Source of the DNA: Ligilactobacillus ceti DSM 22408
GTDB taxonomy: Bacteria > Bacillota > Bacilli > Lactobacillales > Lactobacillaceae
Direction of reading: 5' to 3'
DNA: 64,000 nucleotides
Assembly: GCF_000423245.1 (NCBI RefSeq)
Contig: NZ_KE383993.1
Coordinates: 516,159 to 580,158, forward strand
The first letter of the stretch is position 1. Each line of letters starts with the position of its first letter. This document shows positions 50,950 through 61,483 of the stretch, one piece after another. The notes under the pieces are model-generated. The model was not told the DNA's origin. It made no database searches and saw only the letters and a program-made list of their open reading frames with translations. The position numbers and the translations under genes are program-made.

Positions 50950-51540
50950 TTAATCTATTTCTTCTGTAATTGTTGTTTCAAATAGTTCTAAATAATCATT
51001 AACTTCTAATTCTTCCGACTTTTCATCTTGAATCTTAGGTAATTCTGGTAAATCAGCTAATGTTGTAATTCCAAAATAATCTAAGAATGCTTCTGTCGTC
51101 ACATAAATCAAAGGTCTTCCCGGTAATTCTAAACGACCAGCTTCTGCAATCAAGCCTAATAAAAGTAATTTTTGCAGCATCGAACTCGATTTCACTCCGC
51201 GAATTTCATCGATATCAACCCGTGTCACTGGTTGTTGATATGCAATAATTGCTAAAGTTTCTAAAGCTGCTGCCGACAGTTTCACAACTGAATCCGTTTC
51301 AAAATAACTCTTCACTAAAGTTGCTAAAGGTTTTTTAGTTGCTAAACGATACCGTTCTTCAGCACATAGTAACATTAAACCACATGATTGATCACTTTGA
51401 TATTTTTGTTTTAGTTTTTCAAGTTGTTCTAAAACGGCCGGCTTTAACAGACCTGTTAAATGAGCAATTTCAGTCACGGTAATGCCTTCATTCCCACTAA
51501 CAAATATTAAACTTTCAATTTTAGCTTGATTCGCTAACAT
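50950..51540 (-). CDS. scpB: Segregation and condensation protein ScpB
   Basis: 196 residues, paired winged-helix domains ([37 protein letters not shown]). Forms the kleisin-associated part of the SMC complex with ScpA. Start overlaps the scpA end by 20 nt. Confidence 0.95.
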   Translation of the reverse strand: MLANQAKIESLIFVSGNEGITVTEIAHLTGLLKPAVLEQLEKLKQKYQSDQSCGLMLLCAEERYRLATKKPLATLVKSYFETDSVVKLSAAALETLAIIAYQQPVTRVDIDEIRGVKSSSMLQKLLLLGLIAEAGRLELPGRPLIYVTTEAFLDYFGITTLADLPELPKIQDEKSEELEVNDYLELFETTITEEID

Positions 51541-52300
51541 ATGATTTTACCTCACTTTTTAAATACAGTGGTCCTAAGGTTTGTTTTTGTTCTAAATGAA
51601 CTTCTGCTCTTTTATTTAATTCTAAAACTGCCAAAAAGACAGTCACGATTTTTTCTAAATCGACATTTTGTTTAAATAAATCAGAAAATAAAATTGGTTC
51701 CTTAGTACTTTGTAATAACTGCCGAATGTTTTTAATTTCATCTTTAATTGTATATTTTTCAGAATTAATAACTCTTTTTTGTGGTTTACTAATTTCTTTT
51801 TGCAATAACAATCTTTGCAAAGCTTGTGTTAATAACTGAACATCCAAGCCTTCCGCACTTAATTGTTGTTGCTGAATATCATCCGGAGGCGTTAATTCTT
51901 CACGTGTATAATTTAAAGAACGTTCTGCTGCAGCCACTTGTAAATTTTCGGCAGCTTCTTGATAACATTTATGTAATAATAACTGTTTTACTAAAAGTTC
52001 GCGCGGATCTTCTTGAAAATCAGATTCTGCCAATTCCATTTGTTCTTTTTCATTTGGCAATAACATTTTACTTTTAATATTCAATAACATTGCCGCCATA
52101 ACTAAATACTCCCCAGCGATATCGAGCTTCAAGCTTTGCATTTGCTTTAATGACTCGATATACTGCGAAGTAATTTTGGCAATTGGAATATCATAAATAT
52201 CCATCTCGTTTTGTTTAATTAAATGTAATAATAAATCCAACGGACCTTCAAAACTTGGTAATTTGAAAGTTAATTCCGTTTGTGAATTTTCTTTAGTCAT
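51521..52300 (-). CDS. scpA: Segregation and condensation protein ScpA
   Basis: About 259 residues, kleisin: [23 protein letters not shown] near the N-terminus (quoted in part) and the C-terminal [17 protein letters not shown]. The ATG of MTKENSQTE is used, overlapping the ribT end by 8 nt; the ribosome-binding site is weak, so coupling is likely. Confidence 0.94.
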   Translation of the reverse strand: MTKENSQTELTFKLPSFEGPLDLLLHLIKQNEMDIYDIPIAKITSQYIESLKQMQSLKLDIAGEYLVMAAMLLNIKSKMLLPNEKEQMELAESDFQEDPRELLVKQLLLHKCYQEAAENLQVAAAERSLNYTREELTPPDDIQQQQLSAEGLDVQLLTQALQRLLLQKEISKPQKRVINSEKYTIKDEIKNIRQLLQSTKEPILFSDLFKQNVDLEKIVTVFLAVLELNKRAEVHLEQKQTLGPLYLKSEVKSYVSESS

Positions 52301-52652
52301 CTTTTTTACATTCCCATTTATTAATAATACTTGCTGTTTCAATATTCCCCATCAGCTTACAATGCGGATAACGTGCTGCTAAATCGGATAACATAGCATA
52401 TGTTAACCCTTCATTTCGTGCACTAGGTGAGACAGCAATATGCCGAATAATCAACAAATCATCAGTGATTTCAACACCTAAGATTCCAATAAAGTCACCA
52501 TTTGGATTTTTCCATAAAAAGAGACTACGATCATCTTCTGCGGTGTACCATTTGATTTCAGATTGTAAATGAGCAATGTCTTTTAAATCTGGTATAAAGG
52601 ATAACAATCCCATTGCAATTTTTTCATAATCACTTTTATATTTATAAAGCAT
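52293..52652 (-). CDS. ribT: RibT-like GNAT acetyltransferase
   Basis: About 119 residues from the ATG of MLYKYKSDYEK (AGGAGG five nt upstream). A short GNAT fold with IRHIAVSPSARNEGLTYAML, the acetyl-CoA-binding motif region. In LAB this gene stands between xerD and scpA and is called ribT; its substrate is unknown. Confidence 0.85.
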   Translation of the reverse strand: MLYKYKSDYEKIAMGLLSFIPDLKDIAHLQSEIKWYTAEDDRSLFLWKNPNGDFIGILGVEITDDLLIIRHIAVSPSARNEGLTYAMLSDLAARYPHCKLMGNIETASIINKWECKKDD

Positions 52653-52723
52653 TTTGACCTCCTGTGATCTTGCCAATAAACTATCCCTTAATTTACCATA
52701 TTTTCCAACTTATCTCAAATCGC

Positions 52724-53608
52724 TTAAGCTCGCGGATGTGCTTGATTATAAATCTCTGCTAAGCGTCGTTTGGAAAGATGGGTATATATTTGCGTCGTGG
52801 AAATATCAGCATGACCTAACAATTCCTGCACGATTCTTAAATCAGCACCATTTTCTAAAATATGCGTTGCAAACGAATGTCTTAATGTGTGCGGACTTAC
52901 TTCTTTGGTAATCCCTGCTTGTTGGACTTGTTTTTTTAAATTCTTCCAAATTCCTTGGCGTGTTAATTGATTACCATGAAAATTCAAAAATAAATAGGGA
53001 CTCCGTTTATTTTTCAATAATTTTGGTCGACTTAATTGTAAATATTGTTCCAACCAATGAATCGCTACATCGCCAATCGGGATAATCCGTTCTTTTTGAC
53101 CTTTACCAATTGTTTGAATGATACCTAAACTCAAATGCAGATCATTTAATTTCAGATTAACAATTTCACTCACACGTAACCCTGTAGCGTACATCACTTC
53201 TAAAATCGCCCGATCACGCATCCCTAAGGCTTGGCCCGTATTCGGTGTGTTCAACAAAGTTTCCACTTCTTTAGTCGTTAAAACTTCTGGTAAATGTTGT
53301 TGTTTTTTCGGTGTATCAATTAACAACATCGGATTTTGTGTAACAATTTGATCCTGAACTAAATATTGATAAAACTTGCGTAAACTTGTAATACGATGAA
53401 TAATCGTTGCGTTAGTTTTACCAGTATCCATCTCTTTTTGAAGATAAGCTAAAACATCGTCTTTAGTAACCGATTGATAGCTTAAGTTTTGTTCTGCTAA
53501 ATAAAGTGCAAAGGTTTGTAAATCATTACGATAACTAGCCACTGTATTGGCAGAAAGCCCTCGTTCAACTTTTAAATAATGCAAATAATCATTTAAAATC
53601 TGTTCTAT
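52724..53608 (-). CDS. xerD: Tyrosine recombinase XerD (non-canonical start)
   Basis: About 294 residues if begun at the ATA near 53608 (IEQILNDYLHYLKVERG). Catalytic Arg in ATGLRVSEIVNL, His/Arg in SPHTLRHSFATH, His in LLGHADISTTQ, Tyr in TQIYTHL. Partner of XerC at dif. The family's N-terminal helix is complete only if translation begins upstream of the first TTG (53584), in front of which no ribosome-binding site exists; AGGTGAGGGTGA precedes ATT-ACA-ATA. The start is therefore uncertain. Confidence 0.9.
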   Translation of the reverse strand: MEQILNDYLHYLKVERGLSANTVASYRNDLQTFALYLAEQNLSYQSVTKDDVLAYLQKEMDTGKTNATIIHRITSLRKFYQYLVQDQIVTQNPMLLIDTPKKQQHLPEVLTTKEVETLLNTPNTGQALGMRDRAILEVMYATGLRVSEIVNLKLNDLHLSLGIIQTIGKGQKERIIPIGDVAIHWLEQYLQLSRPKLLKNKRSPYLFLNFHGNQLTRQGIWKNLKKQVQQAGITKEVSPHTLRHSFATHILENGADLRIVQELLGHADISTTQIYTHLSKRRLAEIYNQAHPRA

Positions 53609-53634
53609 TGTAATTCACCCTCACCTTAGCTGTT

Positions 53635-54495
53635 TTAAGCTTCGTTTAAACGTAATTCACCATCGATTTGTTGGACTAAACCAGCTTTCATTAAATGGCC
53701 CACAGCACGTTTAAATTGTCCTTTACTAATACCAAAATATGCTTTGATTTCAGCTGGAGAACTTTTATCTGTATATGGTAAATGACCATTATTATGTTGT
53801 AACGCTGCAATTAACATTTGTGCATCATCACTAATTGCTTCATAAGCACGTGGTCGTAAGGATAAATTCATTGTTCCATCTTCACGCACACCAATGACAC
53901 GTGCATTCACAACTTCACCTAAACGTGGTTCTTGATCACGTTCTGTATTATGAATAAAACCTAATTGATAATCATTTGTTAAAACATAAGATCCTACCAT
54001 TTTCAAACGATAAACTGTCCCAGTAACATCTTTATTACGTAATTTCGCATCTGCTTTAACACTAATTGCTCTAAACATTTCTTCTGTCGCTAAATCTCCC
54101 CAAAGTCGACCTTTATGATCTACTTTTAAACCAATTAAAAGACGATCATTTTTCTTAGGCCAAAGATGTGTTAATTCTGGTAATTCATCACAAGAAACAA
54201 CAATATCTTTATTAGGTAAGCCAATATCAACAAAGACTCCTAAGTTTTTGCGCACAGCAACAACATCACAAAATGCATATTTACCAATCCCGATTTTAGG
54301 AATTGTTTTTGTAATTTGTAATTGATGCTTATCATTTTCATAGGCAAATCCAGAAACATTTGCCCCCATTTTAGGAATACTCCGTAATTCTTCCTTAGCT
54401 AAACGATATGTTTCGCCATCATGTTGTCCAAAAACATACTTATCATTTTCATCAATAATTTTAATCGTAATAACGCGTCCAATTTTATTTTCCAT
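53635..54495 (-). CDS. cvfB: S1-domain RNA-binding virulence-type regulator CvfB
   Basis: 286 residues with three S1-like segments (GKYAFCDVVAVRKNLGVFVDIG, DVTGTVYRLKMVGSYV) and a C-terminal winged helix (KAYFGISKGQFKRAVG). CvfB (YitL) family; binds RNA, exact role unsettled. Located directly upstream of xerD. Confidence 0.92.
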   Translation of the reverse strand: MENKIGRVITIKIIDENDKYVFGQHDGETYRLAKEELRSIPKMGANVSGFAYENDKHQLQITKTIPKIGIGKYAFCDVVAVRKNLGVFVDIGLPNKDIVVSCDELPELTHLWPKKNDRLLIGLKVDHKGRLWGDLATEEMFRAISVKADAKLRNKDVTGTVYRLKMVGSYVLTNDYQLGFIHNTERDQEPRLGEVVNARVIGVREDGTMNLSLRPRAYEAISDDAQMLIAALQHNNGHLPYTDKSSPAEIKAYFGISKGQFKRAVGHLMKAGLVQQIDGELRLNEA

Positions 54496-54515
54496 CTTGA
54501 CACCTTTTCTTTCTT

Positions 54516-54974
54516 CTAAGATAAACTTAAATTCAATAAACTAACAATACAATACGTAATCCCGCTTGCAATAACCGGGCCTGAGGCAATCCCTTTGAAA
54601 AAAACAACACCAATAATTGTTCCGAAAACAAGAACAACGGTAATTTGTGGTGATGTTGCTAATAAGGAAACGCCATTCTTAGATAAAATAGCAACTAAAG
54701 CCCCACACGCTAAAGCAATCCAACCGACAGGTGATTTTAATATTTCTAATAAATCTTTAAACCCTATTTGTCCTGTGGCAATTGGAATTAAGATGGCAAT
54801 TGAAATAATTGTCACACCCCAGTTAATACCTTTAGCATGAATTAAAGGAAACAACTTATCACTAATTGGTAATAATTTAATTAAAATTACAACACTCGAC
54901 GCTATAATTAAAGACATATTTTTACCAAATAAGGCTACTACTAAAATTACAGCTAAAAATAACCAACTTTCCAA
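54516..54974 (-). CDS. UPF0756 (DUF441) membrane protein
   Basis: About 152 residues from the TTG of LESWLFLAV (AGGTG seven nt upstream). Four to five membrane helices and [17 protein letters not shown] match DUF441/UPF0756. Function unknown. The upstream reading of the same frame has no ribosome-binding site. Confidence 0.9.
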   Translation of the reverse strand: MESWLFLAVILVVALFGKNMSLIIASSVVILIKLLPISDKLFPLIHAKGINWGVTIISIAILIPIATGQIGFKDLLEILKSPVGWIALACGALVAILSKNGVSLLATSPQITVVLVFGTIIGVVFFKGIASGPVIASGITYCIVSLLNLSLS

Positions 54975-55182
54975 TTTATAACACCTACTTTTATTTATTA
55001 ATTCTAACATATTTTAATTCAACAATACTTTTTCATTTCCGATTATAATTCATTAGAACTTTAATTTTAACACATTTTATCTTTTGGTTTTTAATTTTTT
55101 GTAATTCTCAGCAATTAAACCCCACTTTTTGAAAAAATGATGTATGATAGTTTTAAATTTAATTTTGAAGGAGCATTTAATA

Positions 55183-55713
55183 ATGAACATTTATGACTTT
55201 GCTGTCCTTGATCATCAAAATCAAGAAGTTTTATTAAAAGATTTCCAAAACAAAGTAATTTTAATCGTGAATACAGCTGAAAATGATCCCCTTTTTCCTG
55301 AACGATATGAAAAATTAACCGAACTTTACCAAAAATATCATCAACAAGGTTTAGAAATCATCGATATCCCATGCCAAGAATTCACTCCTGATGATGTAGA
55401 AAATATACGAACAGCTCAACATGTTTTTCCAAAAATGCAAATTTCAGCTGTCAACGGAAATTATGAACTACCTTTATATACTTTCTTAAAGACTAATCGT
55501 GGCTTTGCCGGATTTGGGAATGATGAGTTAGCTCATAAAATGGAAGTGCTAGCCGCTCACAATGATCCTGATTACAAAGCTACACCCGATATTAAATGGA
55601 ATTTCACCACTTTTATTATCGATCGCCAAGGTGATATTTTTGCCCGTTTTGAACCTAATTATAGTTTTTCTGATTTAGAAAATATCGTCAAAATGTTACT
55701 CGCCTCAAACTAA
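55183..55713 (+). CDS. Glutathione-peroxidase-like protein lacking the catalytic Cys
   Basis: 176 residues from the ATG of MNIYDFAV (AAGGAG nine nt upstream). Fold and surroundings match GPx: VILIVNTA near residue 28, ERYEKLTELYQKYHQQG, IDIPCQEF near residue 70 and KWNFTTFIIDRQGDI near residue 150 (Trp-Asn of the catalytic tetrad retained). But the peroxidatic Cys of the NTASKCG motif is replaced: NTAENDP, with Asp35 in its place. The remaining Cys lies in the PCQEF loop. Probably not a normal peroxidase. Confidence 0.85.
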   Translation: MNIYDFAVLDHQNQEVLLKDFQNKVILIVNTAENDPLFPERYEKLTELYQKYHQQGLEIIDIPCQEFTPDDVENIRTAQHVFPKMQISAVNGNYELPLYTFLKTNRGFAGFGNDELAHKMEVLAAHNDPDYKATPDIKWNFTTFIIDRQGDIFARFEPNYSFSDLENIVKMLLASN

Positions 55714-55731
55714 GAAATCTTTTTAGGGTCT

Positions 55732-55760
55732 TTGCTAATATATTCGCAACTTGGTATAAT
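55732..55760 (+). promoter_or_regulatory. Promoter of recU-pbp1a
   Basis: TTGCTA (55732-55737), 17 nt, TATAAT (55755-55760) with an extended TG. Confidence 0.7.
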
Positions 55761-55784
55761 ATAGTGATAGGAGTTTGATAGCAT

Positions 55785-56393
55785 ATGGTTATTAATTACC
55801 CTAATGGGGAAAAATTTCAAAAAGCTACCTCCGCTCAACCGTCACTAACTAAAAAAGTTAATTACGGAAACCGCGGGATGTCTTTAGAACAAGAAATCAA
55901 TAAAACTAATCAATATTATCGTGAACGTGGAATTGCTGTTATTCATAAAAAACCAATCCCTATTCAAATAGTCAATGTTGATTATCCCAAAAGAAGTGCC
56001 GCAGTAATTAAAGAAGCCTATTTTCGTCAGGCTTCAACGACTGATTATAACGGGGTGTACAAAAGTCACTATTTAGATTTCGAAGCCAAAGAAACTAAAA
56101 ATAAAACATCTTTTCCTTTAAATAACTTTCATGAACATCAAATTGACCATATGAAAGCATGTCAACAACAAGGTGGAATTTGTTTTACAATTATTAAATT
56201 CTCTTTAACACAAGAAATTTATTTAGTTCCGGCAGAAATCATTTTTGAATATTGGGATCGACGTTTCAAAGAACGAAAATCGATTCCAAAATCAATTATT
56301 CAAGAAGCTGGTTATTTTATTAATTATAAAATCCAACCACTTATCCCCTACCTTAATATTGTCGATCATTTAATTTCACAACGGCAAAAATAA
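55785..56393 (+). CDS. recU: Holliday junction resolvase RecU
   Basis: 202 residues. NRGMSLEQEINKTNQYY near residue 30, DYNGVYKSHYLDFEAKET near residue 85 with the active-site Asp/Glu/Lys, and EHQIDHMKACQQQGGICF. Cuts recombination intermediates. Cotranscribed with the penicillin-binding protein gene, the conserved Firmicute arrangement. Confidence 0.96.
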   Translation: MVINYPNGEKFQKATSAQPSLTKKVNYGNRGMSLEQEINKTNQYYRERGIAVIHKKPIPIQIVNVDYPKRSAAVIKEAYFRQASTTDYNGVYKSHYLDFEAKETKNKTSFPLNNFHEHQIDHMKACQQQGGICFTIIKFSLTQEIYLVPAEIIFEYWDRRFKERKSIPKSIIQEAGYFINYKIQPLIPYLNIVDHLISQRQK

Positions 56394-56413
56394 ACTTATT
56401 AAAGGAGTTCATT

Positions 56414-58648
56414 ATGGCAAATCAAGAAAAACCACAAGAGCAAAACTCGCGTGTTGCTCGCCGGAAGAAAAACAAGCCGAAAAAAATGGCTATGTGGAAA
56501 AAAGTTCTCATTGGACTTGTGAGCTTTTTCGTTATCTGTTTAATAGCTGGTTTTACAACTTTTTATGTTTATGCATCAAAAGCACCTAAATTAGACGGTG
56601 ATAAATTAGCTAGTTCCGGTTCGACCATCATTTATGATGCCCATGATAAAAAAATCACTACACTTGGAACGGAAAATCGGATCTATTTAAAAGAAAAGGA
56701 TATTCCTAACCAATTAAAAAATGCGATTACTTCTATCGAAGATCGTCGTTTTTATAAACACAACGGGATTGATCCCCTTCGAATTATTTCTGCTGCCTTT
56801 TCTAACTTGACTCACTCATCAGGTGGTTTACAAGGTGGTAGTACTTTAGATCAACAATTGATTAAACTATCATTTTTCTCAACTAAACATTCTGACCAAA
56901 CACTTAAACGTAAAGCACAAGAAGCTTGGTTAGCACTTAAAATGGATAAAAAATATTCTAAAGATCAAATTTTAGACTTTTATATTAATAAAGTCTTTAT
57001 GGGTCATGGTTGTTACGGAATGCAAACAGCAGCGAACTATTACTATGGTAAATCACTTGCAAAATTAGACTTACCTCAAACAGCTTTAATCGCTGGTATT
57101 CCAAATGCTCCTTCAGATTACAACCCTTATTCCAATCCAAAATTAGCTAAAAAACGTCGCGACGAAGTTTTAAATGCAATGGTTGATAATGATAAAATTT
57201 CACAAGAAGTAGCTGATAAAGCGAAGAAATTACCAATCACACATGGTCTTTTACCAAAAAATCATAAACATCATTTATCAACAAAAGCAAAAATTGCTGA
57301 TCCATATTTAAAACAAGTTATTTTAGATGCTAAGAAAAAAGGCTATGATCCTTATGCTGGCAGTTTAAAAATTTATACAAACTTAGATATGAAGATTCAA
57401 AAGAAAATGTACGACGTAGCTAACAATAATGTATCTATCCACTTCCCTAATAATCGGATGCAAATTGCTGCAACTATTATTAACCCTAACAACGGTAAAG
57501 TGGTCGCTATGTTAGGTGGTCGTAAGATTCCTGATGATGTAACATTTGGCTTAAACCGTGCAGTACAAACTGATCGTTCCAACGGTTCTACAGCAAAACC
57601 TTTAATGGATTACGGTCCTGCAGTTGAATATCTTAGTTGGGCAACTTACCACGCTTTAGCTGATAAACCTTACAAATATGCAGGTACAAATATTTCCCTT
57701 TATGATTGGGATTTTAAATACCGTGGCATGATGACAATGCGTGATGCTCTTGTACAATCTCGTAACATCCCTGCTATTCATACTTTAAATGCAGTCGGTG
57801 TTACACGTGCACAAAACTTTATTGGTAAATTAGGTTTTAAATATAAAAAACGTTTAGAAACACAAAACGGGATTGGTTTACCAAGTTCTACTTTACAAAA
57901 CGCTGCTGCCTACGCTGCTTTTGCTAATGGTGGTACTTACTACAAACCAAGCTTTATCCGGAAAATCCAAACAGCTGATGATCAAGTTAAAACTTTCTCA
58001 AGCGAAGGTAAACAAGCTATGAAACCTTCAACAGCTTATATGATCACAGATATGTTAAAAGGTGTTTTAACTAACCCGATGGCTACAGGTCGCTTAGCTC
58101 ATATTCCTAATCTCTATGAAGCTGGTAAATCTGGGACAGTTGGTTACCCTGCCAATGCACCTGCTTATATTCCTAAGAACGTAACAATGGATGCTTGGTT
58201 TAATGGTTATACAAAACATTATTCTATGTCAATTTGGACAGGTTATGATCATCAATTTGAACCAAATAGCTATATTACTGATTCAGCCTTCCCTATCTCT
58301 ATGTATTTCTACAAAAATATTATGGCTGATATCTCGAAAGGTAAATCCAATACAGATTGGGTTAAACCAAGTAATGTTTATGTAAAATATGTGAAAGATG
58401 TTCGCCAATTATATCTTGCTGGATCTGGTCCAGTTGTTGATATTGACGCTTTGAATAACTCAAGTTCATCAAAATCAAGTCGTTCAAGCTCATCTTCTTC
58501 AGCTAGTTCAAGCTCTGTTTCATCAGATATTTCTAGTGCCGTTGAAACATCTGCTAGTTCTACATCAGATACTTCTTCAGCATCAAGCGCAAGTTCCGTG
58601 TCGATTTCATCTAATAAATCTTCACAAACATCATCACAACAACCTTAA
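56414..58648 (+). CDS. pbp1A: Bifunctional penicillin-binding protein 1A
   Basis: 744 residues. Basic cytoplasmic start, one membrane helix near residues 30-50, a GT51 glycosyltransferase domain (SIEDRRFYKHNGIDPLRI, GGSTLDQQLIKL), then a transpeptidase domain with STAK near residue 390, SRN in VQSRNIPA and KSGTVG near residue 572. The last 75 residues are a low-complexity Ser-rich tail. Builds and crosslinks peptidoglycan. Ribosome-binding site AAAGGAG. Confidence 0.95.
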   Translation: MANQEKPQEQNSRVARRKKNKPKKMAMWKKVLIGLVSFFVICLIAGFTTFYVYASKAPKLDGDKLASSGSTIIYDAHDKKITTLGTENRIYLKEKDIPNQLKNAITSIEDRRFYKHNGIDPLRIISAAFSNLTHSSGGLQGGSTLDQQLIKLSFFSTKHSDQTLKRKAQEAWLALKMDKKYSKDQILDFYINKVFMGHGCYGMQTAANYYYGKSLAKLDLPQTALIAGIPNAPSDYNPYSNPKLAKKRRDEVLNAMVDNDKISQEVADKAKKLPITHGLLPKNHKHHLSTKAKIADPYLKQVILDAKKKGYDPYAGSLKIYTNLDMKIQKKMYDVANNNVSIHFPNNRMQIAATIINPNNGKVVAMLGGRKIPDDVTFGLNRAVQTDRSNGSTAKPLMDYGPAVEYLSWATYHALADKPYKYAGTNISLYDWDFKYRGMMTMRDALVQSRNIPAIHTLNAVGVTRAQNFIGKLGFKYKKRLETQNGIGLPSSTLQNAAAYAAFANGGTYYKPSFIRKIQTADDQVKTFSSEGKQAMKPSTAYMITDMLKGVLTNPMATGRLAHIPNLYEAGKSGTVGYPANAPAYIPKNVTMDAWFNGYTKHYSMSIWTGYDHQFEPNSYITDSAFPISMYFYKNIMADISKGKSNTDWVKPSNVYVKYVKDVRQLYLAGSGPVVDIDALNNSSSSKSSRSSSSSSASSSSVSSDISSAVETSASSTSDTSSASSASSVSISSNKSSQTSSQQP

Positions 58649-58652
58649 AATC

Positions 58653-58695
58653 AAAAAGACTAAACTCATTAAATTTGAGTTTAGTCTTTTTTTAA
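58653..58695. terminator. Bidirectional terminator between pbp1A and nth
   Basis: AAAGACTAAACTCA and TGAGTTTAGTCTTT form a strong stem with a T run on the plus strand. Confidence 0.85.
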
Positions 58696-59330
58696 TACAT
58701 ATTTTTTTGACCTGTCATACACATCGCTAATAACGGACAATCAAAACATCTCGGTTTCCGAGCAGTACATCGTTCTCTTCCCCAATAAATCATCCTAAAA
58801 TGCGCTGCACTCCATAAATTTTTGGGGATTTTGCTCATTAAAATTGTTTCAACTTGAGTCACGCTAGCATCTGATGGCACCATCGCTAACCGCTTTGACA
58901 CACGACTAACATGTGTGTCTACCGCCAAAGCGGGAACATTAAACCGATCAGACAAGACCACATTCGCTGTTTTTCGTCCCACTCCCGCTAAAGACATTAA
59001 ATCTTTTTTATTTTGCGGAACTTGACCTGAAAATTTAGTAACAATTTCTTTGGCACAGGTAACAATATATTTGGCTTTATTTTTATATAATCCGATACTT
59101 TTTAAATAATATTCTACATCTGCCTGAGCTAAACTTTTGGCATCTGGATAACGCGCAAAAAGTGCTGGTGTTAGTTTGTTAACGGCTTTATCAGTCGTTT
59201 GCGCACTCAAAATGACCGCGATTAAAAAATGAAAATCACTATCAGCATCTAACGTCGATTTAATCGCTTCTGGATATGTTTTACCCATCACTTCAATCGC
59301 ATATGTTGTTTCTTGTGCATTTAACATCAT
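58692..59330 (-). CDS. nth: Endonuclease III
   Basis: 212 residues. Helix-hairpin-helix LAGVGRKTANVVLS near residue 115 with the catalytic Lys, VDTHVSRVSKRL with the Asp, and the 4Fe-4S motif Cys-x6-Cys-x2-Cys-x5-Cys at the end. Removes oxidised pyrimidines from DNA. Follows dnaD at 15 nt, the usual LAB pair. Confidence 0.97.
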   Translation of the reverse strand: MMLNAQETTYAIEVMGKTYPEAIKSTLDADSDFHFLIAVILSAQTTDKAVNKLTPALFARYPDAKSLAQADVEYYLKSIGLYKNKAKYIVTCAKEIVTKFSGQVPQNKKDLMSLAGVGRKTANVVLSDRFNVPALAVDTHVSRVSKRLAMVPSDASVTQVETILMSKIPKNLWSAAHFRMIYWGRERCTARKPRCFDCPLLAMCMTGQKNMY

Positions 59331-59345
59331 ATTTCACCTGCTTTT

Positions 59346-60053
59346 TTAATCCGTCCAATCATACAATGGCACACGTGGTGCAGCTGCTTTATTTGGTTGA
59401 CTACTTGGTTGCGGTTTAGCGTTTGCTTTACGTTGTTCATGCATCTCGCGCATTCGTTTAACATCTTGAATCGTTTTAATATTTTGTTTTTCCCAACTAA
59501 TTAAAATGCGATCCATATATTTAAGGCTATACGCTTGATTTAAGACCGCTTCACGTAAAGCTTGCATAATTAACTCAATCGAATAATTATCGTCGTCAAT
59601 CCACGTTTTTACCGTTTCAAACTCAATCGGCGATAATGCCCGACCAAATTCTTTTTCTAAATTCATAAATAATGTTTTTTCTGTCAAAACTTGCGTAGCT
59701 TGTTCTTGAATATTTTGTTTTTGAATAATTTTACCAAATAGTTTATCAGTCACATTATCTAAATTATACCGATCTTGTTTTTTACCATCTTGATTAGTAA
59801 CTTGTTCAATCATAATTAAATTTTTTTCAATCATGGCTTGCAACACTAAGTAAACCTCATCAAGTGATTTTCCCATACTTTGAGCAATTACTTGTAAATC
59901 TGGGAAAACATTCCCTCTTTGTCGATAGCTATCAATTTGTAAAAATAAAACAAATTCTGTATCAGTCATGCCTATTTCAGCGTAATGAGCCAACAATAAA
60001 TTAGCTACTGTCATTTGTCCAGCTTGTAAATACGCTTGAATTTTATCTGTCAT
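59346..60053 (-). CDS. dnaD: DnaD-family replication protein
   Basis: 235 residues. N-terminal winged helix (residues 1-100) and the C-terminal DnaD/DnaB domain (EKEFGRALSPIEFETVKTW near residue 130, DRILISWEKQNIKTIQDV near residue 185). Helps load the replicative helicase. Separated from asnS by a terminator, so has its own promoter or partial read-through. Confidence 0.94.
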   Translation of the reverse strand: MTDKIQAYLQAGQMTVANLLLAHYAEIGMTDTEFVLFLQIDSYRQRGNVFPDLQVIAQSMGKSLDEVYLVLQAMIEKNLIMIEQVTNQDGKKQDRYNLDNVTDKLFGKIIQKQNIQEQATQVLTEKTLFMNLEKEFGRALSPIEFETVKTWIDDDNYSIELIMQALREAVLNQAYSLKYMDRILISWEKQNIKTIQDVKRMREMHEQRKANAKPQPSSQPNKAAAPRVPLYDWTD

Positions 60054-60116
60054 TTATATCACTTCCTACCACTTTAGTTTACCACAATTCATTTTAAGCT
60101 TTTAGTTTAGTTATAA

Positions 60117-60158
60117 AAAAATAAAACCCATACAACATAACGTTGCATGGATTTTAAA
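60117..60158 (-). terminator. Terminator of asnS
   Basis: AAAATCCATGCAAC and GTTGTATGGGTTTT pair (with G-T) and T7 follows on the minus strand. Confidence 0.75.
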
Positions 60159-60169
60159 TTGTTTAATTT

Positions 60170-61468
60170 TTATGGATAAATTCTGTTTAATAAACGTGGG
60201 AATGGAATAGCTTCACGAATATGGCTTTCACCTGTAATCCAAGTAACAGCTCTTTCTAAACCTAAACCAAAACCGGAGTGTGGAACACTACCGTAACGAC
60301 GTAAATCAATATACCATTGATAGTCATCAACATTTAAACCAGCTTTTTCAATTTCAGCTGTTAAATAATCTGTATCAGTTGCACGTTCTGAACCACCAAT
60401 AATTTCACCATAACCTTCTGGAGCTAATAAATCAGCACAGATCACAACATCATCACGTGTTGGATGAGGTTTCATGTAGAATGGTTTAATTGCTTTAGGA
60501 TAATTCATTACAAAAACAGGTTTACTGAAGTGTTCTGCTAAATATGTTTCTTCTGGTGAACCAAAATCTTCACCCCAAGTAACATTAAATTTACCTGATT
60601 CGTTTAATAATTCAACCGCATCATCATAAGAAATACGTGGATATGGTAATTGTGTATAACGTTTCAAGATTTCTTTATCACGGCCTAAAATATCTAATTC
60701 ATAATCACAGTGATCTAAGACACTTTGAACTAAATAAGCAACATATTTTTCTTGCACTTCTAAACTTTGTTCTTGATGTGTGAAAGCCATTTCTGGTTCA
60801 ACCATCCAAAATTCAATTAAGTGACGACGTGTTTTTGATTTTTCAGCTCTAAATGTAGGACCGAATGTGAAAACTTTACCAAATGCCATAGCACCTGCTT
60901 CAGCATATAACTGACCAGATTGTGATAAATAAGCATCTTTTTCGAAGTATTCTGTATGGAATAATTCTGTTGTTCCTTCTGGTGCACTACCTGTTAAAAT
61001 TGGTGAATCAATTTTAATGAAACCTTCTTTAGCGAAGAATTCATATGTAGCACGAATAATTTCATTTCTAACTTTTAAAGTTGCAAATTGACGTTTAGAA
61101 CGTAACCATAAATGACGGTGATCCATCAAGAAGTCTGTTCCGTGTTCTTTTGGTGTAATTGGATAATCGCCACTTTCACCAACAACTTCTAAATCTTCAA
61201 TTTCAATTTCATAACCAAATGGTGAACGTTTATCTTCATGGATTGTACCAATCACATATAAACTTGATTCTTGTTTGACATTTTTTGCTAATTGGAAAAC
61301 TTCTTCACTAACATTACTTTTAACAACAATACCTTGGAAAAAGGCTGTCCCATCACGTAATTGTAAAAAGGCAATTTTACCACTTGAGCGTTTATTTGTT
61401 AACCAAACACCGATTTTTACTTTTTCATCAACATGGTTTTTGGCATCAATAATACTAATTTCTTTCAA
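60170..61468 (-). CDS. asnS: Asparaginyl-tRNA synthetase
   Basis: 432 residues, class IIb. N-terminal OB-fold anticodon-binding domain ([25 protein letters not shown] in part), catalytic motif 2 [15 protein letters not shown] near residue 205 and motif 3 [15 protein letters not shown] near residue 405. Charges tRNA-Asn. ATG preceded by AGGAGG. Ends 15 nt after aspB stops. Confidence 0.97.
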   Translation of the reverse strand: MKEISIIDAKNHVDEKVKIGVWLTNKRSSGKIAFLQLRDGTAFFQGIVVKSNVSEEVFQLAKNVKQESSLYVIGTIHEDKRSPFGYEIEIEDLEVVGESGDYPITPKEHGTDFLMDHRHLWLRSKRQFATLKVRNEIIRATYEFFAKEGFIKIDSPILTGSAPEGTTELFHTEYFEKDAYLSQSGQLYAEAGAMAFGKVFTFGPTFRAEKSKTRRHLIEFWMVEPEMAFTHQEQSLEVQEKYVAYLVQSVLDHCDYELDILGRDKEILKRYTQLPYPRISYDDAVELLNESGKFNVTWGEDFGSPEETYLAEHFSKPVFVMNYPKAIKPFYMKPHPTRDDVVICADLLAPEGYGEIIGGSERATDTDYLTAEIEKAGLNVDDYQWYIDLRRYGSVPHSGFGLGLERAVTWITGESHIREAIPFPRLLNRIYP

Positions 61469-61483
61469 ATTAAAACCCTCCTA

